In this document: in pieces, positions 1-7,196 of the stretch | Numbering within the stretch: the stretch's first letter is position 1 | Layout: each line of letters begins with the position of its first letter | Assembly (NCBI GenBank): GCA_900551605.1 | Contig: URWS01000042.1 | Coordinates: 1 to 8,666, forward strand | Reading direction: 5' to 3' | Origin: an uncultured Collinsella sp. | GTDB lineage: Bacteria > Actinomycetota > Coriobacteriia > Coriobacteriales > Coriobacteriaceae | Length of the DNA stretch: 8,666 nucleotides | Notes under the pieces: model-generated | What the model was told of the DNA's origin: nothing | The model's database searches: none | The model's input: only the letters and a program-made list of their open reading frames with translations | Position numbers and translations under genes: made by a program

Positions 1-42
1 CTTATGCGATCGTCGGCAGCGTCAGATGTGTATAAGAGACAG
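1..42. other. Nextera/Tn5 i5 adapter, not genomic
   Basis: Bases 10-42 match the Illumina Nextera read-1 adapter. Its last 19 bases (24-42, ending in TATAAGAGACAG) are the Tn5 mosaic end. Bases 2-9 (TTATGCGA) match an i5 index that I recall as S522, and base 1 would be the last base of the flow-cell primer. Genomic sequence therefore starts at 43. The adapter creates a false stop codon (2-4, minus strand) and a false C-terminal tail in the rel reading frame, and on the plus strand the well-known artefact peptide starting MCIRDS. Confidence 0.97.
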
Positions 43-1789
43 TACCCACGGCGCGCGGGGCAACCTTGCCGGCGCCCACGGCGGCAAACAGGTCCTCGAG
101 CTGCTTGAAGTTCAACTGCTCCGCCACGGCGTTGAGCGCACGCGTGGATCGCGGCGTAGAGATGCCATACCCGCGCTTGCGCAGGTCCTTGGCCAGTATA
201 TCGCGGCCGGCAGCAGCGTCATCGTCTTTGGTCGCGGCAGCGAAGTAACGGCGGATCTTTGACTTGGCGGAAGGCGTCTTAACGATCTTGAGCCAATCAC
301 GCGACGGCTTGGAACTCTTGTTGGTCAGGATTTCAACGCGGTCGCCCGTCTTGATCTCATGCGTGAGCGGGGCCACCGCACCGTTGATCTTAGCGCCGAC
401 GCAGTGATTGCCCACCTCGGTGTGAACGGCGTAGGCAAAGTCGAGCGGCGTGGAGCCGGCACGAAGCGCCATGACCTCGCCCTTGGGCGTAAAGACGAAG
501 ATCTCTTGATCGAAGAGGTCGACCTTCAGCGAATGCAGGTATTCCTTGGCGTCGGTGATCTCATCAGACGCAGCCCAATCGAGCGAATGCTTAAGCCAGT
601 TGATCTGATCGTCCAAACGTTGAGCGTCATTGGTCTTGGAAGCAGACGATCCGCCCGATTTCTTATAGAGCCAGTGGGCGGCAATGCCGTACTCGGCCTG
701 CTCATGCATCTCATAGGTTCGAATCTGAATCTCGAGCGGACGAGCCGTGGGACCGATAACCGTCGTGTGGAGCGACTGGTAGTTATTGACCTTGGGCATG
801 GCGATATAGTCTTTAAAGCGACCGGGCATGGGGTGCCACAGCGTATGCACCGCGCCGAGCGTGGAGTAGCAATCGCGCACCGAATGGGTGATGACGCGCA
901 GCGCCACCAGGTCGTAGATCTCGGAGAATTCCTTGCCCTTGCGCTTCATCTTTTGGTAGATGGACCAATAGTGCTTGGAGCGGCCATTAATCTGGAAGCC
1001 CTCCAGGCCAATGCGGTTGAGCTCGTCGGTGAGCGTCTTGATGGTCTCGGCCAGATAGCGCTCGCGAACCTCGCGCGACTCAGCCACCATGCGCGCAATG
1101 CGCTGGTAGGCATCGGGCTCCAGATAGAAGAAGGACAGGTCCTCGAGCTCCCACTTAATAGAGCTCATGCCCAGACGGTCGGCCAGGGGCGCATACACGT
1201 CCATGGTCTCGCGGGCCTTAAACAGGCGACGGTCCTCGCGCAGAGCTGCAAGGGTGCGCATGTTGTGCAGACGGTCGGCAAGCTTAACGATAATGACGCG
1301 GATGTCCTTGGACATGGCGAGGAACATCTTGCGCAGCGTAAGCGCCTGCTTCTCGTCCATGCTATCGACTTCGATGTTGGTGAGCTTGGTCACGCCATCG
1401 ACGAGCTCGGCCACCGTATCGCCAAACAGACCGGAAACATCGGCGAGCGAGGTCTCGGTATCCTCGACGGTATCGTGCAGCAGCGCGGCGCACACCACAT
1501 CGCAGTCCATCTTGAGGTCGGCCAGAATGATAGCCACCTCGACGGGATGGTTGATGTACATCTCACCCGAGCGCCGCTTTTGGTTGCAGTGCTTCTCGGC
1601 AGCAAAGCAATAGGCCTGCTCCACCTTAGAGAAGTCGTCCTCATTCATATATTTGAGGCACAGGCGCTCCAGCTTGTCGTAGCTGTCCGCCATAATCTCG
1701 GGCGGCAGCTCATCGGCATGCTTATAGTGCTCCATCTCCGAGAACGGTTGGAGGGTGGAATCATGGGCGGTACGGGCTGCGGCATCCAT
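43..1789 (-). CDS. rel: RelA/SpoT-family bifunctional (p)ppGpp synthetase/hydrolase, 3' end cut off
   Basis: Makes and degrades the alarmone (p)ppGpp from ATP and GDP/GTP in the cytoplasm, the core of the stringent response. 582 genomic residues are visible. The N-terminal HD hydrolase (about 55-200) has the metal-binding H81, HD 105-106, ED 109-110 and the KLADRLHNMRT block at 169-179, so hydrolase activity looks intact. The synthetase (about 265-375) has GRSK 269-272, then RFKD at 324-327, the RxKD signature of bifunctional Rel rather than the ExDD of monofunctional RelA, then EIQIRT and HEQAEYGIAAHW. A TGS domain (about 428-490) and part of the helical domain follow. Family members are usually about 730-780 aa, so roughly 150-200 residues (zinc-finger/coiled-coil and ACT) lie beyond the contig end; the truncation is a library artefact. 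The ATG is chosen for its AAGGGGA ribosome-binding site five bases upstream. It sits 15 nt behind recJ and is presumably co-transcribed with it. Confidence 0.96.
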
Positions 1790-1794
1790 CGAGG

Positions 1795-1801
1795 TCCCCT
1801 T
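1795..1801 (-). promoter_or_regulatory. Ribosome-binding site of rel
   Basis: AAGGGGA on the minus strand, five bases before the rel ATG at 1789. It lies directly after the recJ TAG stop (1805-1807), so ribosomes ending on recJ finish over the rel initiation region. This favours translational coupling and confirms the chosen start. Confidence 0.7.
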
Positions 1802-1804
1802 CCC

Positions 1805-4800
1805 CTAGGCCCGCGGTACGATCGGGCGGTTAACTTTGGCTAGCATATCAGAAGCGCACGAATCAAGCGCCCAACTCCGGAAAGCCGAGAACTCCATGCG
1901 CGAGCGCAAGCCCTCCAAATAGCGGATTGACCTGCTCAATTGCACACGGCCGGGGTTTTCGGCCATCGCAATGCGACGGGTGTCATCAAACCCCGAAACG
2001 CGACAGAAGCCAAGCTCTTCGAAGATTCCCAGACCGCTTGCCACCGAGCGCTCGTCAACCGGCGTGCGGGCATCGATGGCAAGGCACATCTGCGCGATGT
2101 CGATATCGCTCGCACTAAATGAGTCGGCTCCGGTCTTGCCGCGGTTGGAGCGCCACATAGTCTGCAGCGCGCGATAGAGCGTGACGAGCTCGTCGCGCTC
2201 GGGCGCGTAGCAGTCGAGCAGGCGCTCGTTAATGCGAGCGTCACGCGACGAATAGAGCAGGTGAATCACGGCAGGTTGCCCGTCGCGACCGGCGCGTCCG
2301 CTCATCTGGTTGAACTCGATGGCGCCAAACGGCATGTGGTAGAGCACGACATGGCGGATATCGGGCAGGTTGACACCCTCGCCAAAGGCGGAGGTCGAAA
2401 CGATGCAGCTGAGGCTTCCGTCTCGGAATGCTTCCTCCACGCGACGGCGATCGGAACGCGCAAGCCCCGCGTTATAGAACGCGATATGGGTTGCGCAATC
2501 GGGCACACGCTTGCGCAACGTCTTGGCGAGCGCCACGGACTGGTCGCGCGAATTGACGTAAATGACGGTCTTCTCCCCCGTCGCCACGATCGACACCAAA
2601 CGGTTCTCGCGGCTCGCAAGGTCGCGGTCGTCCTCGAGCTGCAGGTTCTCGCGCACCGTCTCGTCGACCACCGTGCGAGTGATCGGCAACATGCGGGCAA
2701 GCTCGGCCACGACCGGAGCCGTCGCGGTGGCCGTCGCAGCCATAACGACCGGGTCGCCCAGGGCTTTGAGGATATCGGGCATGTCAAGATAGGCGCTACG
2801 GTCGCCGCCCTTGGCAAGGCCGGCGTGGTGTGCCTCATCGATAACGACAAAGCCGATGCGGCCCGAACGCGCGAAACGGTCACGGTGGATAGACAGGAAC
2901 TCGGGCGTCGTGAGCACGATACCGGTGCGGCCCGAAGCTAGACCGGCGAACACGTCATCGCGTGCGGCCTCCACGGTCTCGCCGGTCAGCACGCCAACGC
3001 CAATGCCAAGCGCTGCCATCGTCGACGAGAGGTGATAGGCCTGGTCGGCAACGAGCGCGCGCAGCGGATAGACAAAGATGCTCGCACGCCCGCGAAGGAC
3101 CGCCTCGCGCGCGGCATGCACGTGGAAGATAAGCGACTTGCCGCGCCCCGTTCCCATAACGGCCAGAACACTTTGGTGATCGGCCAGGGCATCGAGCGCC
3201 TCGACCTGCGCGCGGTGCGGCTGGTTCGAGCCGATAAAGCTATGGATAAGCGAGCGCGTGAGCTCAGCATAAGAAAGCTGGGCGAGCGTCTCGCGTTTAC
3301 GCGACTCCAGGCGCAGGCCAGAATCCGCCGGTTGCACGCCGCGGCGAAGTTCACATGCCGGATCGTCGATATTGGACGCCGTGGTATCGCGCACCAAGAC
3401 ATCCTTGATCATGAGCTTGGGCTTCACACGCCCCTGCCAATGCTCGGCAACGGCCTCGAACACCAAGTCGACAGCGCTATCGCAGTTGATGAGCTTATCG
3501 ATTTGCGGCACGCGGAACATAATGGCCGGCACACTCGCGGCGCCATCGGTCGCCACAAAGCGCATGTGCTCGCCGGTTTTGCCCACCACGGCACGATCGC
3601 ACATCGTCACGCCCTCGGCGGCCAGCAGCGGCACCTTGTTGCCCTGGCCAAACGGCTCAAGACGGGAAATCTGCTCTATAGTCTCGATATTCAGCTCGGA
3701 AAGGTCGACCGTGGCGGCAACCTCGTCGATGTCTTCAAAGTCCTCGGCGGGAATCTCCGATAGCACGGCGGAAAGGCGACGACGGAATTCATCGAGCTTG
3801 GATGCCTCGATGGTCACTCCCACCGCACCGGCATGTCCGCCGCGACGAATCAGCAGGTCGGAACAGCGCTCAACGGCGTCAAACAGGTTAACATTGCCCA
3901 CCGAGCGACCAGAGCCGCGCGCGATACCGTCCTCGATCGAGAACAGCAGTGCCGGCACGTGATAGCGGTTGGTCAGACGGCTTGCCACGATGCCCTTGAC
4001 GCCCTCGTGCCAGCCTTCACCGCCCACGACGATCGCGCGTCCGCCGTCATAGGTCTCCTCGACCTTTGCCATGGCATCGCGCGTGAGCTCCGCCTCGATC
4101 TCACGGCGCTGGCGGTTGATTTCCTCGAGCTCAGCCGCCAGCGCGCTTGCTTCGATGGGATTGTGGGCAAGCAGCAGGTCGAGCGCCAGCTTGGGATCGG
4201 CCATGCGACCGGCAGCGTTTAAGCGGGGAATGAGCGAGAATGACAGGCCATCCGCCGTAATGCTCGAAAGGTCCGCCTTGGCGAGCGAGGCAAGCGCGAT
4301 ATAGCCGGGGCGAGCGGTTACGCGCATCTGCCGGATGCCCTCGGCAACCAGCGCGCGGTTCTCGGGCGTGAGCGGCATCATGTCGGACACGGTGCCCAGC
4401 GCCGCGACCTCGATTAGCGAACGCCAATACGACGGCTTGCCCAGGCGCTCACCCAGGACTTGCACCAGCTTGAGCGCCACGCCAGCACCGGCGAGCTCGC
4501 GCGAGGGGCCCTCGTCCTCGAGCTTGGGGTCGGTCAGGGGTACACCCTGCGGCACCTGGTCGGAGGGCTCGTGATGGTCCGTGACCACCAAATCGATCCC
4601 CAGGCTCTCCAGATAGGAAACCTCTTCCTTGGCGGCAATGCCGTTATCGACGGTCACGATCAGCTGGGGGCGAGCGAGCTCGTTAACGCGGTCGAGTGCC
4701 GCGCGCGAAAGACCGTAGCCCTCGTCAAAGCGATGCGGAATAAACGGCGTGACATCGGCGCCAAACGTGCGCAGCGCCTCGGTCAGCAGACAAGTCGACG

Positions 4801-5092
4801 TAATACCGTCGACATCGAAGTCGCCGAAGACGGCGATGTGCTCGTGGTTGCGAATAGCACGCTCAACGCGGTCGGCAACGACCGACATGCCCGGAATTAT
4901 GAGTGGGTCGGCCCAGTCGCGGTCGAGCGAGGGCGTCAAAAACAGCTGGCCCTCCTCGATGGAGCCAATGCCGTGCGCGACCATAATGCGCGCCACCAGC
5001 CCGGGAATGCCCAGACCCGTCGCAAGCTCCTTTTCGAGCTCGGGGTTTTGCTGAGCAACCGCCCAGCGGTGCGTCGTCTTAAGCGATGACAT
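1805..5092 (-). CDS. recJ: RecJ single-strand DNA exonuclease fused to a RecQ-like DExH helicase
   Basis: RecJ degrades single-stranded DNA 5' to 3' in recombination and mismatch repair. Numbered from the ATG at 5092, the protein has 1095 aa. DHH phosphoesterase: DFDVDG 91-96, DNG 149-151, DHH 172-174, RLNAAGRM 290-297. DHHA1: GGEGWHEGVKG 357-367 and GGHAGAVG 418-425. OB domain: LEPFGQGN 478-485 onward to about 575. After a linker comes a helicase module (about 605-975): RecQ-like motif 0 (HRAQVEAL 626-633), Walker A GTGRGKS 647-653, DEAH 752-755, TATAT near 787, a VIYVNSRD motif IV, STSAFGEGVNLPD 899-911 and QMSGRAGRDG 929-938. All catalytic motifs of both enzymes look intact. No RQC zinc cysteines or HRDC domain are visible. 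The last 110 residues resemble the C-terminal domain of Firmicutes RecJ. Common RecJ proteins have about 570-790 aa. A GTG at 5137 would add 15 residues but lacks a ribosome-binding site; the ATG has GGGGGTGGG six bases upstream. First gene before rel. Confidence 0.93.
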   Translation of the reverse strand: MSSLKTTHRWAVAQQNPELEKELATGLGIPGLVARIMVAHGIGSIEEGQLFLTPSLDRDWADPLIIPGMSVVADRVERAIRNHEHIAVFGDFDVDGITSTCLLTEALRTFGADVTPFIPHRFDEGYGLSRAALDRVNELARPQLIVTVDNGIAAKEEVSYLESLGIDLVVTDHHEPSDQVPQGVPLTDPKLEDEGPSRELAGAGVALKLVQVLGERLGKPSYWRSLIEVAALGTVSDMMPLTPENRALVAEGIRQMRVTARPGYIALASLAKADLSSITADGLSFSLIPRLNAAGRMADPKLALDLLLAHNPIEASALAAELEEINRQRREIEAELTRDAMAKVEETYDGGRAIVVGGEGWHEGVKGIVASRLTNRYHVPALLFSIEDGIARGSGRSVGNVNLFDAVERCSDLLIRRGGHAGAVGVTIEASKLDEFRRRLSAVLSEIPAEDFEDIDEVAATVDLSELNIETIEQISRLEPFGQGNKVPLLAAEGVTMCDRAVVGKTGEHMRFVATDGAASVPAIMFRVPQIDKLINCDSAVDLVFEAVAEHWQGRVKPKLMIKDVLVRDTTASNIDDPACELRRGVQPADSGLRLESRKRETLAQLSYAELTRSLIHSFIGSNQPHRAQVEALDALADHQSVLAVMGTGRGKSLIFHVHAAREAVLRGRASIFVYPLRALVADQAYHLSSTMAALGIGVGVLTGETVEAARDDVFAGLASGRTGIVLTTPEFLSIHRDRFARSGRIGFVVIDEAHHAGLAKGGDRSAYLDMPDILKALGDPVVMAATATATAPVVAELARMLPITRTVVDETVRENLQLEDDRDLASRENRLVSIVATGEKTVIYVNSRDQSVALAKTLRKRVPDCATHIAFYNAGLARSDRRRVEEAFRDGSLSCIVSTSAFGEGVNLPDIRHVVLYHMPFGAIEFNQMSGRAGRDGQPAVIHLLYSSRDARINERLLDCYAPERDELVTLYRALQTMWRSNRGKTGADSFSASDIDIAQMCLAIDARTPVDERSVASGLGIFEELGFCRVSGFDDTRRIAMAENPGRVQLSRSIRYLEGLRSRMEFSAFRSWALDSCASDMLAKVNRPIVPRA

Positions 5093-5200
5093 AGGCACCC
5101 ACCCCCGATAGGGGCAGGTCGCCGCGATACCTCTCACGGTTCATAGCGATGAGTCCTCTGTGTATGCCCGCTTCGGCAGGCAGATCTGTTGAACGAATTT

Positions 5201-5206
5201 ATTATA
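5201..5206 (-). promoter_or_regulatory. Candidate -10 box of the recJ-rel promoter
   Basis: A perfect TATAAT on the minus strand in an A/T-rich pocket of otherwise GC-rich DNA, about 110 bases before the recJ ATG. The -35 region at the usual distance (around 5222-5229, reading TTTTGC/CGTTTT) is poor, so the promoter may need an activator or may be weak. This is inferred from sequence only. Confidence 0.4.
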
Positions 5207-5210
5207 CCGT

Positions 5211-5239
5211 GCAGTACGGACGCAAAACGCCGCAGTACG
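5211..5239. repeat. Direct repeat of GCAGTACG, 21 bp apart
   Basis: GCAGTACG occurs at 5211-5218 and at 5232-5239. The 21-bp period is two DNA turns, and the copies sit between and just upstream of the candidate -10 and -35 positions of the recJ promoter, where a regulator could bind. A repeated 8-mer somewhere in a region this size is not rare by chance, so operator function is only a possibility. Confidence 0.3.
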
Positions 5240-5366
5240 CCCCGGTTTCGGTAAACGAAGGCGGTAATATCCTCGAAACAAACGAGCGTTTCTGCCGCAC
5301 GAACGTATGCAAGCGTCTAGCATATCCATTCATATGCATTCATGGGCAAAGGGAGTCGCAGGATAT

Positions 5367-6365
5367 ATGAAGCAATGGGTTGGACTGGGTAAGTTCCTCG
5401 CGGGGCACATGCAGGTCATCGTCCCGATTTGCGTGACACTCGGCGTGCTCTTTCCCCAGCAAATCGGCGTGCTCAAGCCCATCGTTCCCGCCCTGTTTGC
5501 CTTTATGACGTTTCAGGGCGCACTGAGCAACACCTTCCATCAGGTTGCCGAGGTATTCCGTCGTCCGCTGCACCTGATTCTGGCGCTGCTGGTCTCGGCA
5601 GTGCTCATCCCCATCGCGGCGTATGCCATGGGTTCGCTGTTCTTTGATTCCAATCCCAACCTTGTCTGCGGCATCGTGCTCGAGTACAGCGTGCCCGTAG
5701 CCGTCACCGCTTTTATGTGGATCAGTATGTTCGGCGGCAACGGCCCGCTCGCGCTCACCATTATCCTGACGTCCTCGGTCATCTCACCCGTGACGATTCC
5801 GCTCACGCTCAAGCTCCTGCTGGGCGCCACCGTCTCGATCGATGTGCCGAGCATGATGCGGAACATGGCCTTCATGATCGCCATCCCCGCCGTGCTCGGT
5901 ATCGTCATCAACGAACTCACGCATGGCTGGGGCCACGAAAAGCTCTCTCCCGCGCTCTCGCCCGCCTGCAAGTTCATGATGATGGGCGTCATCGCGTCCA
6001 ACTCCACCGCCATGAGCGACTACGTGCTGCACATGAACGTCGAGCGCTTGGAAGTCGCGTTCTTTATCCTGGTGTTCGCCATCAGCGGCTTTATCATCGG
6101 TATCTTGGTCGCCCGCGCCCTGCACCTGCCGTATAGCGAGACGACCACCATGTGCTTTACCTGCGGCATGCGCAATATCTCTTCGGGCGCCGTCATCGCC
6201 ACGCAGTATTTTCCCGGCGAGGTCGTGTTTCCCGTCATGTGCGGCACGCTGTTCCAACAGGTGCTGGCCTCGATTATCGGACATCTCTTTGAGCGCCTGA
6301 CCGGCGAGGAGCGCGCCAAACAGCGCAAGCGTGTCGAGGCCGGCCGCGACGCAATGGCACGCTAG
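5367..6365 (+). CDS. Bile acid:sodium symporter (BASS)-family membrane transporter
   Basis: An integral membrane protein of 332 aa, the usual size for the BASS superfamily (SBF-type fold), whose members move organic anions such as bile acids, keto acids or pantoate with sodium. The substrate cannot be read from this sequence. Hydrophobic segments lie at about 13-30, 38-54, 67-90, 99-122, 126-150, 163-183, 200-215, 228-250, 267-282 and 285-308, fitting 9-10 membrane spans. Family-like features are GVLFPQQ (26-32), the FAFMTFQGALS block near 44-54, the VLEYSVP segment near 104-110 and the GMRNISSGAV crossover helix at 267-276. The tail (310-332) is basic and cytosolic. Upstream ATGs at 5307 and 5334 lack a ribosome-binding site; the ATG at 5367 has AGGA three bases and GGGAG eleven bases upstream and begins a normal N-terminus. 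It stands alone, divergent from recJ and convergent with DUF4931. Confidence 0.87.
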   Translation: MKQWVGLGKFLAGHMQVIVPICVTLGVLFPQQIGVLKPIVPALFAFMTFQGALSNTFHQVAEVFRRPLHLILALLVSAVLIPIAAYAMGSLFFDSNPNLVCGIVLEYSVPVAVTAFMWISMFGGNGPLALTIILTSSVISPVTIPLTLKLLLGATVSIDVPSMMRNMAFMIAIPAVLGIVINELTHGWGHEKLSPALSPACKFMMMGVIASNSTAMSDYVLHMNVERLEVAFFILVFAISGFIIGILVARALHLPYSETTTMCFTCGMRNISSGAVIATQYFPGEVVFPVMCGTLFQQVLASIIGHLFERLTGEERAKQRKRVEAGRDAMAR

Positions 6366-6381
6366 GCCGTCCGCAGTGCGC

Positions 6382-6410
6382 GAACGCTCGCCTTACGACG
6401 CGAGCGCTTC
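6382..6410. other. Stem-loop at the convergent gene ends
   Basis: CGCTCGC (6385-6391) pairs with GCGAGCG (6400-6406); with one bulged base the stem gains three more pairs (GAA with TTC). The loop contains the stop codon of the DUF4931 gene, and the transporter gene stops 17 bases before the stem from the other side. No T-run follows in either direction, so it is not a standard intrinsic terminator; it may protect 3' ends or be chance pairing in GC-rich DNA. Confidence 0.3.
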
Positions 6411-7193
6411 CAGATGTGCGCGCAGGCGCTCCGCATCGATATCGAGCGTGGTCTCGGCATTGACCTGGGCCAGACGATAGCCCACAAAGTAGGGCGATAC
6501 CACCCAACGCGGAAGTGCCTTGGCAATGGTTCGGCCGCCCATGTGGTAGAAGAACAAGTTGTACGACTCCGCACGACCGCCGTGGTGCTCGTGCAGGATA
6601 TAGCACAGGGCAACCTGAATCGCATCGGCGAATAGATCGGCCTCGGTTTGATCGCGGGCGTCGTCGCTAGCGGCGATTCCCTGTGGAGCTGAGACGTTGA
6701 CCTCAAAGAATCCCATGATCGGCTCGGTCGAGATATTGACCGCGACCCTCCCCCGCCGCCAAACATCGATGCCTGCAAAGTTGGCCGAGGTCAGCGCCGC
6801 GTAGCCGTCCTCTTGCTCCAGGCCCACAATCTGCATGTGCGGGTGTACCAGGCTTCCGCCCGAAAGCGGGCCCTTGTTCTTGTACATGAGCACGCTGCGG
6901 TACTGCTGGGATTCGATCATCTGCTGCCAACAGCCCAGGGCAAACCGCATTACATGATGCAGCTCGTCCGCCGCATAGGTCACCAGGTCGGCATCGTGAT
7001 CGGCCGACTCGATCAACACGGTCTGACGAGTGGCCCGCAAGGTCTTGAACTTATTCTCGAGCCAGATGCAATCACCATCGCGCTGGATGATGTTGGCAAG
7101 TCCCTCCGTATTGCAGAAGGGGCACGCGGTGCCCGGGCGGCGGTTGTCGTCGGGCTTGCCGCTCGCCTGCTGGACATCAAATACGAGCGCCAC
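6393..7193 (-). CDS. DUF4931 protein, GalT/HIT-like putative nucleotidyltransferase or hydrolase
   Basis: A cytosolic protein of 266 aa. I recognise it as the DUF4931 family, which looks like a short relative of galactose-1-phosphate uridylyltransferase in the HIT superfamily. Seen directly: a CPFC pair (24-27), placed as in the zinc site of GalT; a NKF segment at 47-49; and GGSLVHPHMQIVG (112-124), whose HPHMQ matches the HxHxQ active-site pattern, the second histidine being the usual nucleotidylated residue. The substrate is unknown; GalT-type UMP transfer or nucleotide-phosphate hydrolysis are both possible. It starts with GTG only three bases after the cutC stop, with a strong GGAGG eight bases before the GTG inside the cutC end, so it is translated by coupling as the second gene of a cutC operon. 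The convergent transporter gene ends 27 bases beyond its stop. The family call comes from memory of the sequence pattern. Confidence 0.8.
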   Translation of the reverse strand: MALVFDVQQASGKPDDNRRPGTACPFCNTEGLANIIQRDGDCIWLENKFKTLRATRQTVLIESADHDADLVTYAADELHHVMRFALGCWQQMIESQQYRSVLMYKNKGPLSGGSLVHPHMQIVGLEQEDGYAALTSANFAGIDVWRRGRVAVNISTEPIMGFFEVNVSAPQGIAASDDARDQTEADLFADAIQVALCYILHEHHGGRAESYNLFFYHMGGRTIAKALPRWVVSPYFVGYRLAQVNAETTLDIDAERLRAHLEALAS

Positions 7194-7196
7194 GGG

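Larger units (their letters stand above)
5093..5366. other. Divergent intergenic region between recJ-rel and the transporter gene
   Basis: About 270 bp with no convincing protein gene. It should hold the promoters of both directions. On the minus strand there is a clear TATAAT; on the plus strand I see no convincing promoter. It also holds a repeated 8-mer (5211-5239), a short palindrome AAACG-AG-CGTTT (5280-5291), two 10-bp tandem near-copies CATATCCATT/CATATGCATT (5321-5340), and a possible 21-codon leader ORF (5079-5144, minus) overlapping the recJ start. Confidence 0.7.

Noticed and set aside
359..1843. 494-codon open frame on the plus strand opposite rel
   Set aside because: It is antisense to well-conserved rel codons; long open antisense frames are expected in GC-rich coding DNA, and the translation has no recognisable domain.
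2261..3763. Plus-strand open frames of 226 and 243 codons opposite recJ
   Set aside because: They lie wholly within the helicase and RecJ coding sequence, with low-complexity R/H/A-rich translations and no domain.
5093..5137. GTG start at 5137 extending RecJ by 15 residues
   Set aside because: No ribosome-binding site before it; the ATG at 5092 has a G-rich site at proper distance and a normal RecJ N-terminus.
5141..5329. 62-codon minus-strand frame in the divergent gap
   Set aside because: It has no ribosome-binding site or recognisable content and runs across the candidate TATAAT promoter.
5321..5340. Tandem 10-bp copies CATATCCATT/CATATGCATT before the transporter gene
   Set aside because: Only two imperfect copies of AT-rich sequence; too little to claim a regulatory or mobile repeat.
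5307..5366. Upstream ATG starts (5307, 5334) for the transporter
   Set aside because: No ribosome-binding site, and the extra residues are unlike a membrane-protein N-terminus; the ATG at 5367 fits better.
5784..6284. 166-codon minus-strand frame opposite the transporter gene
   Set aside because: Its translation is H/D/G-rich and looks like a shadow of the membrane-protein codons; no start context.
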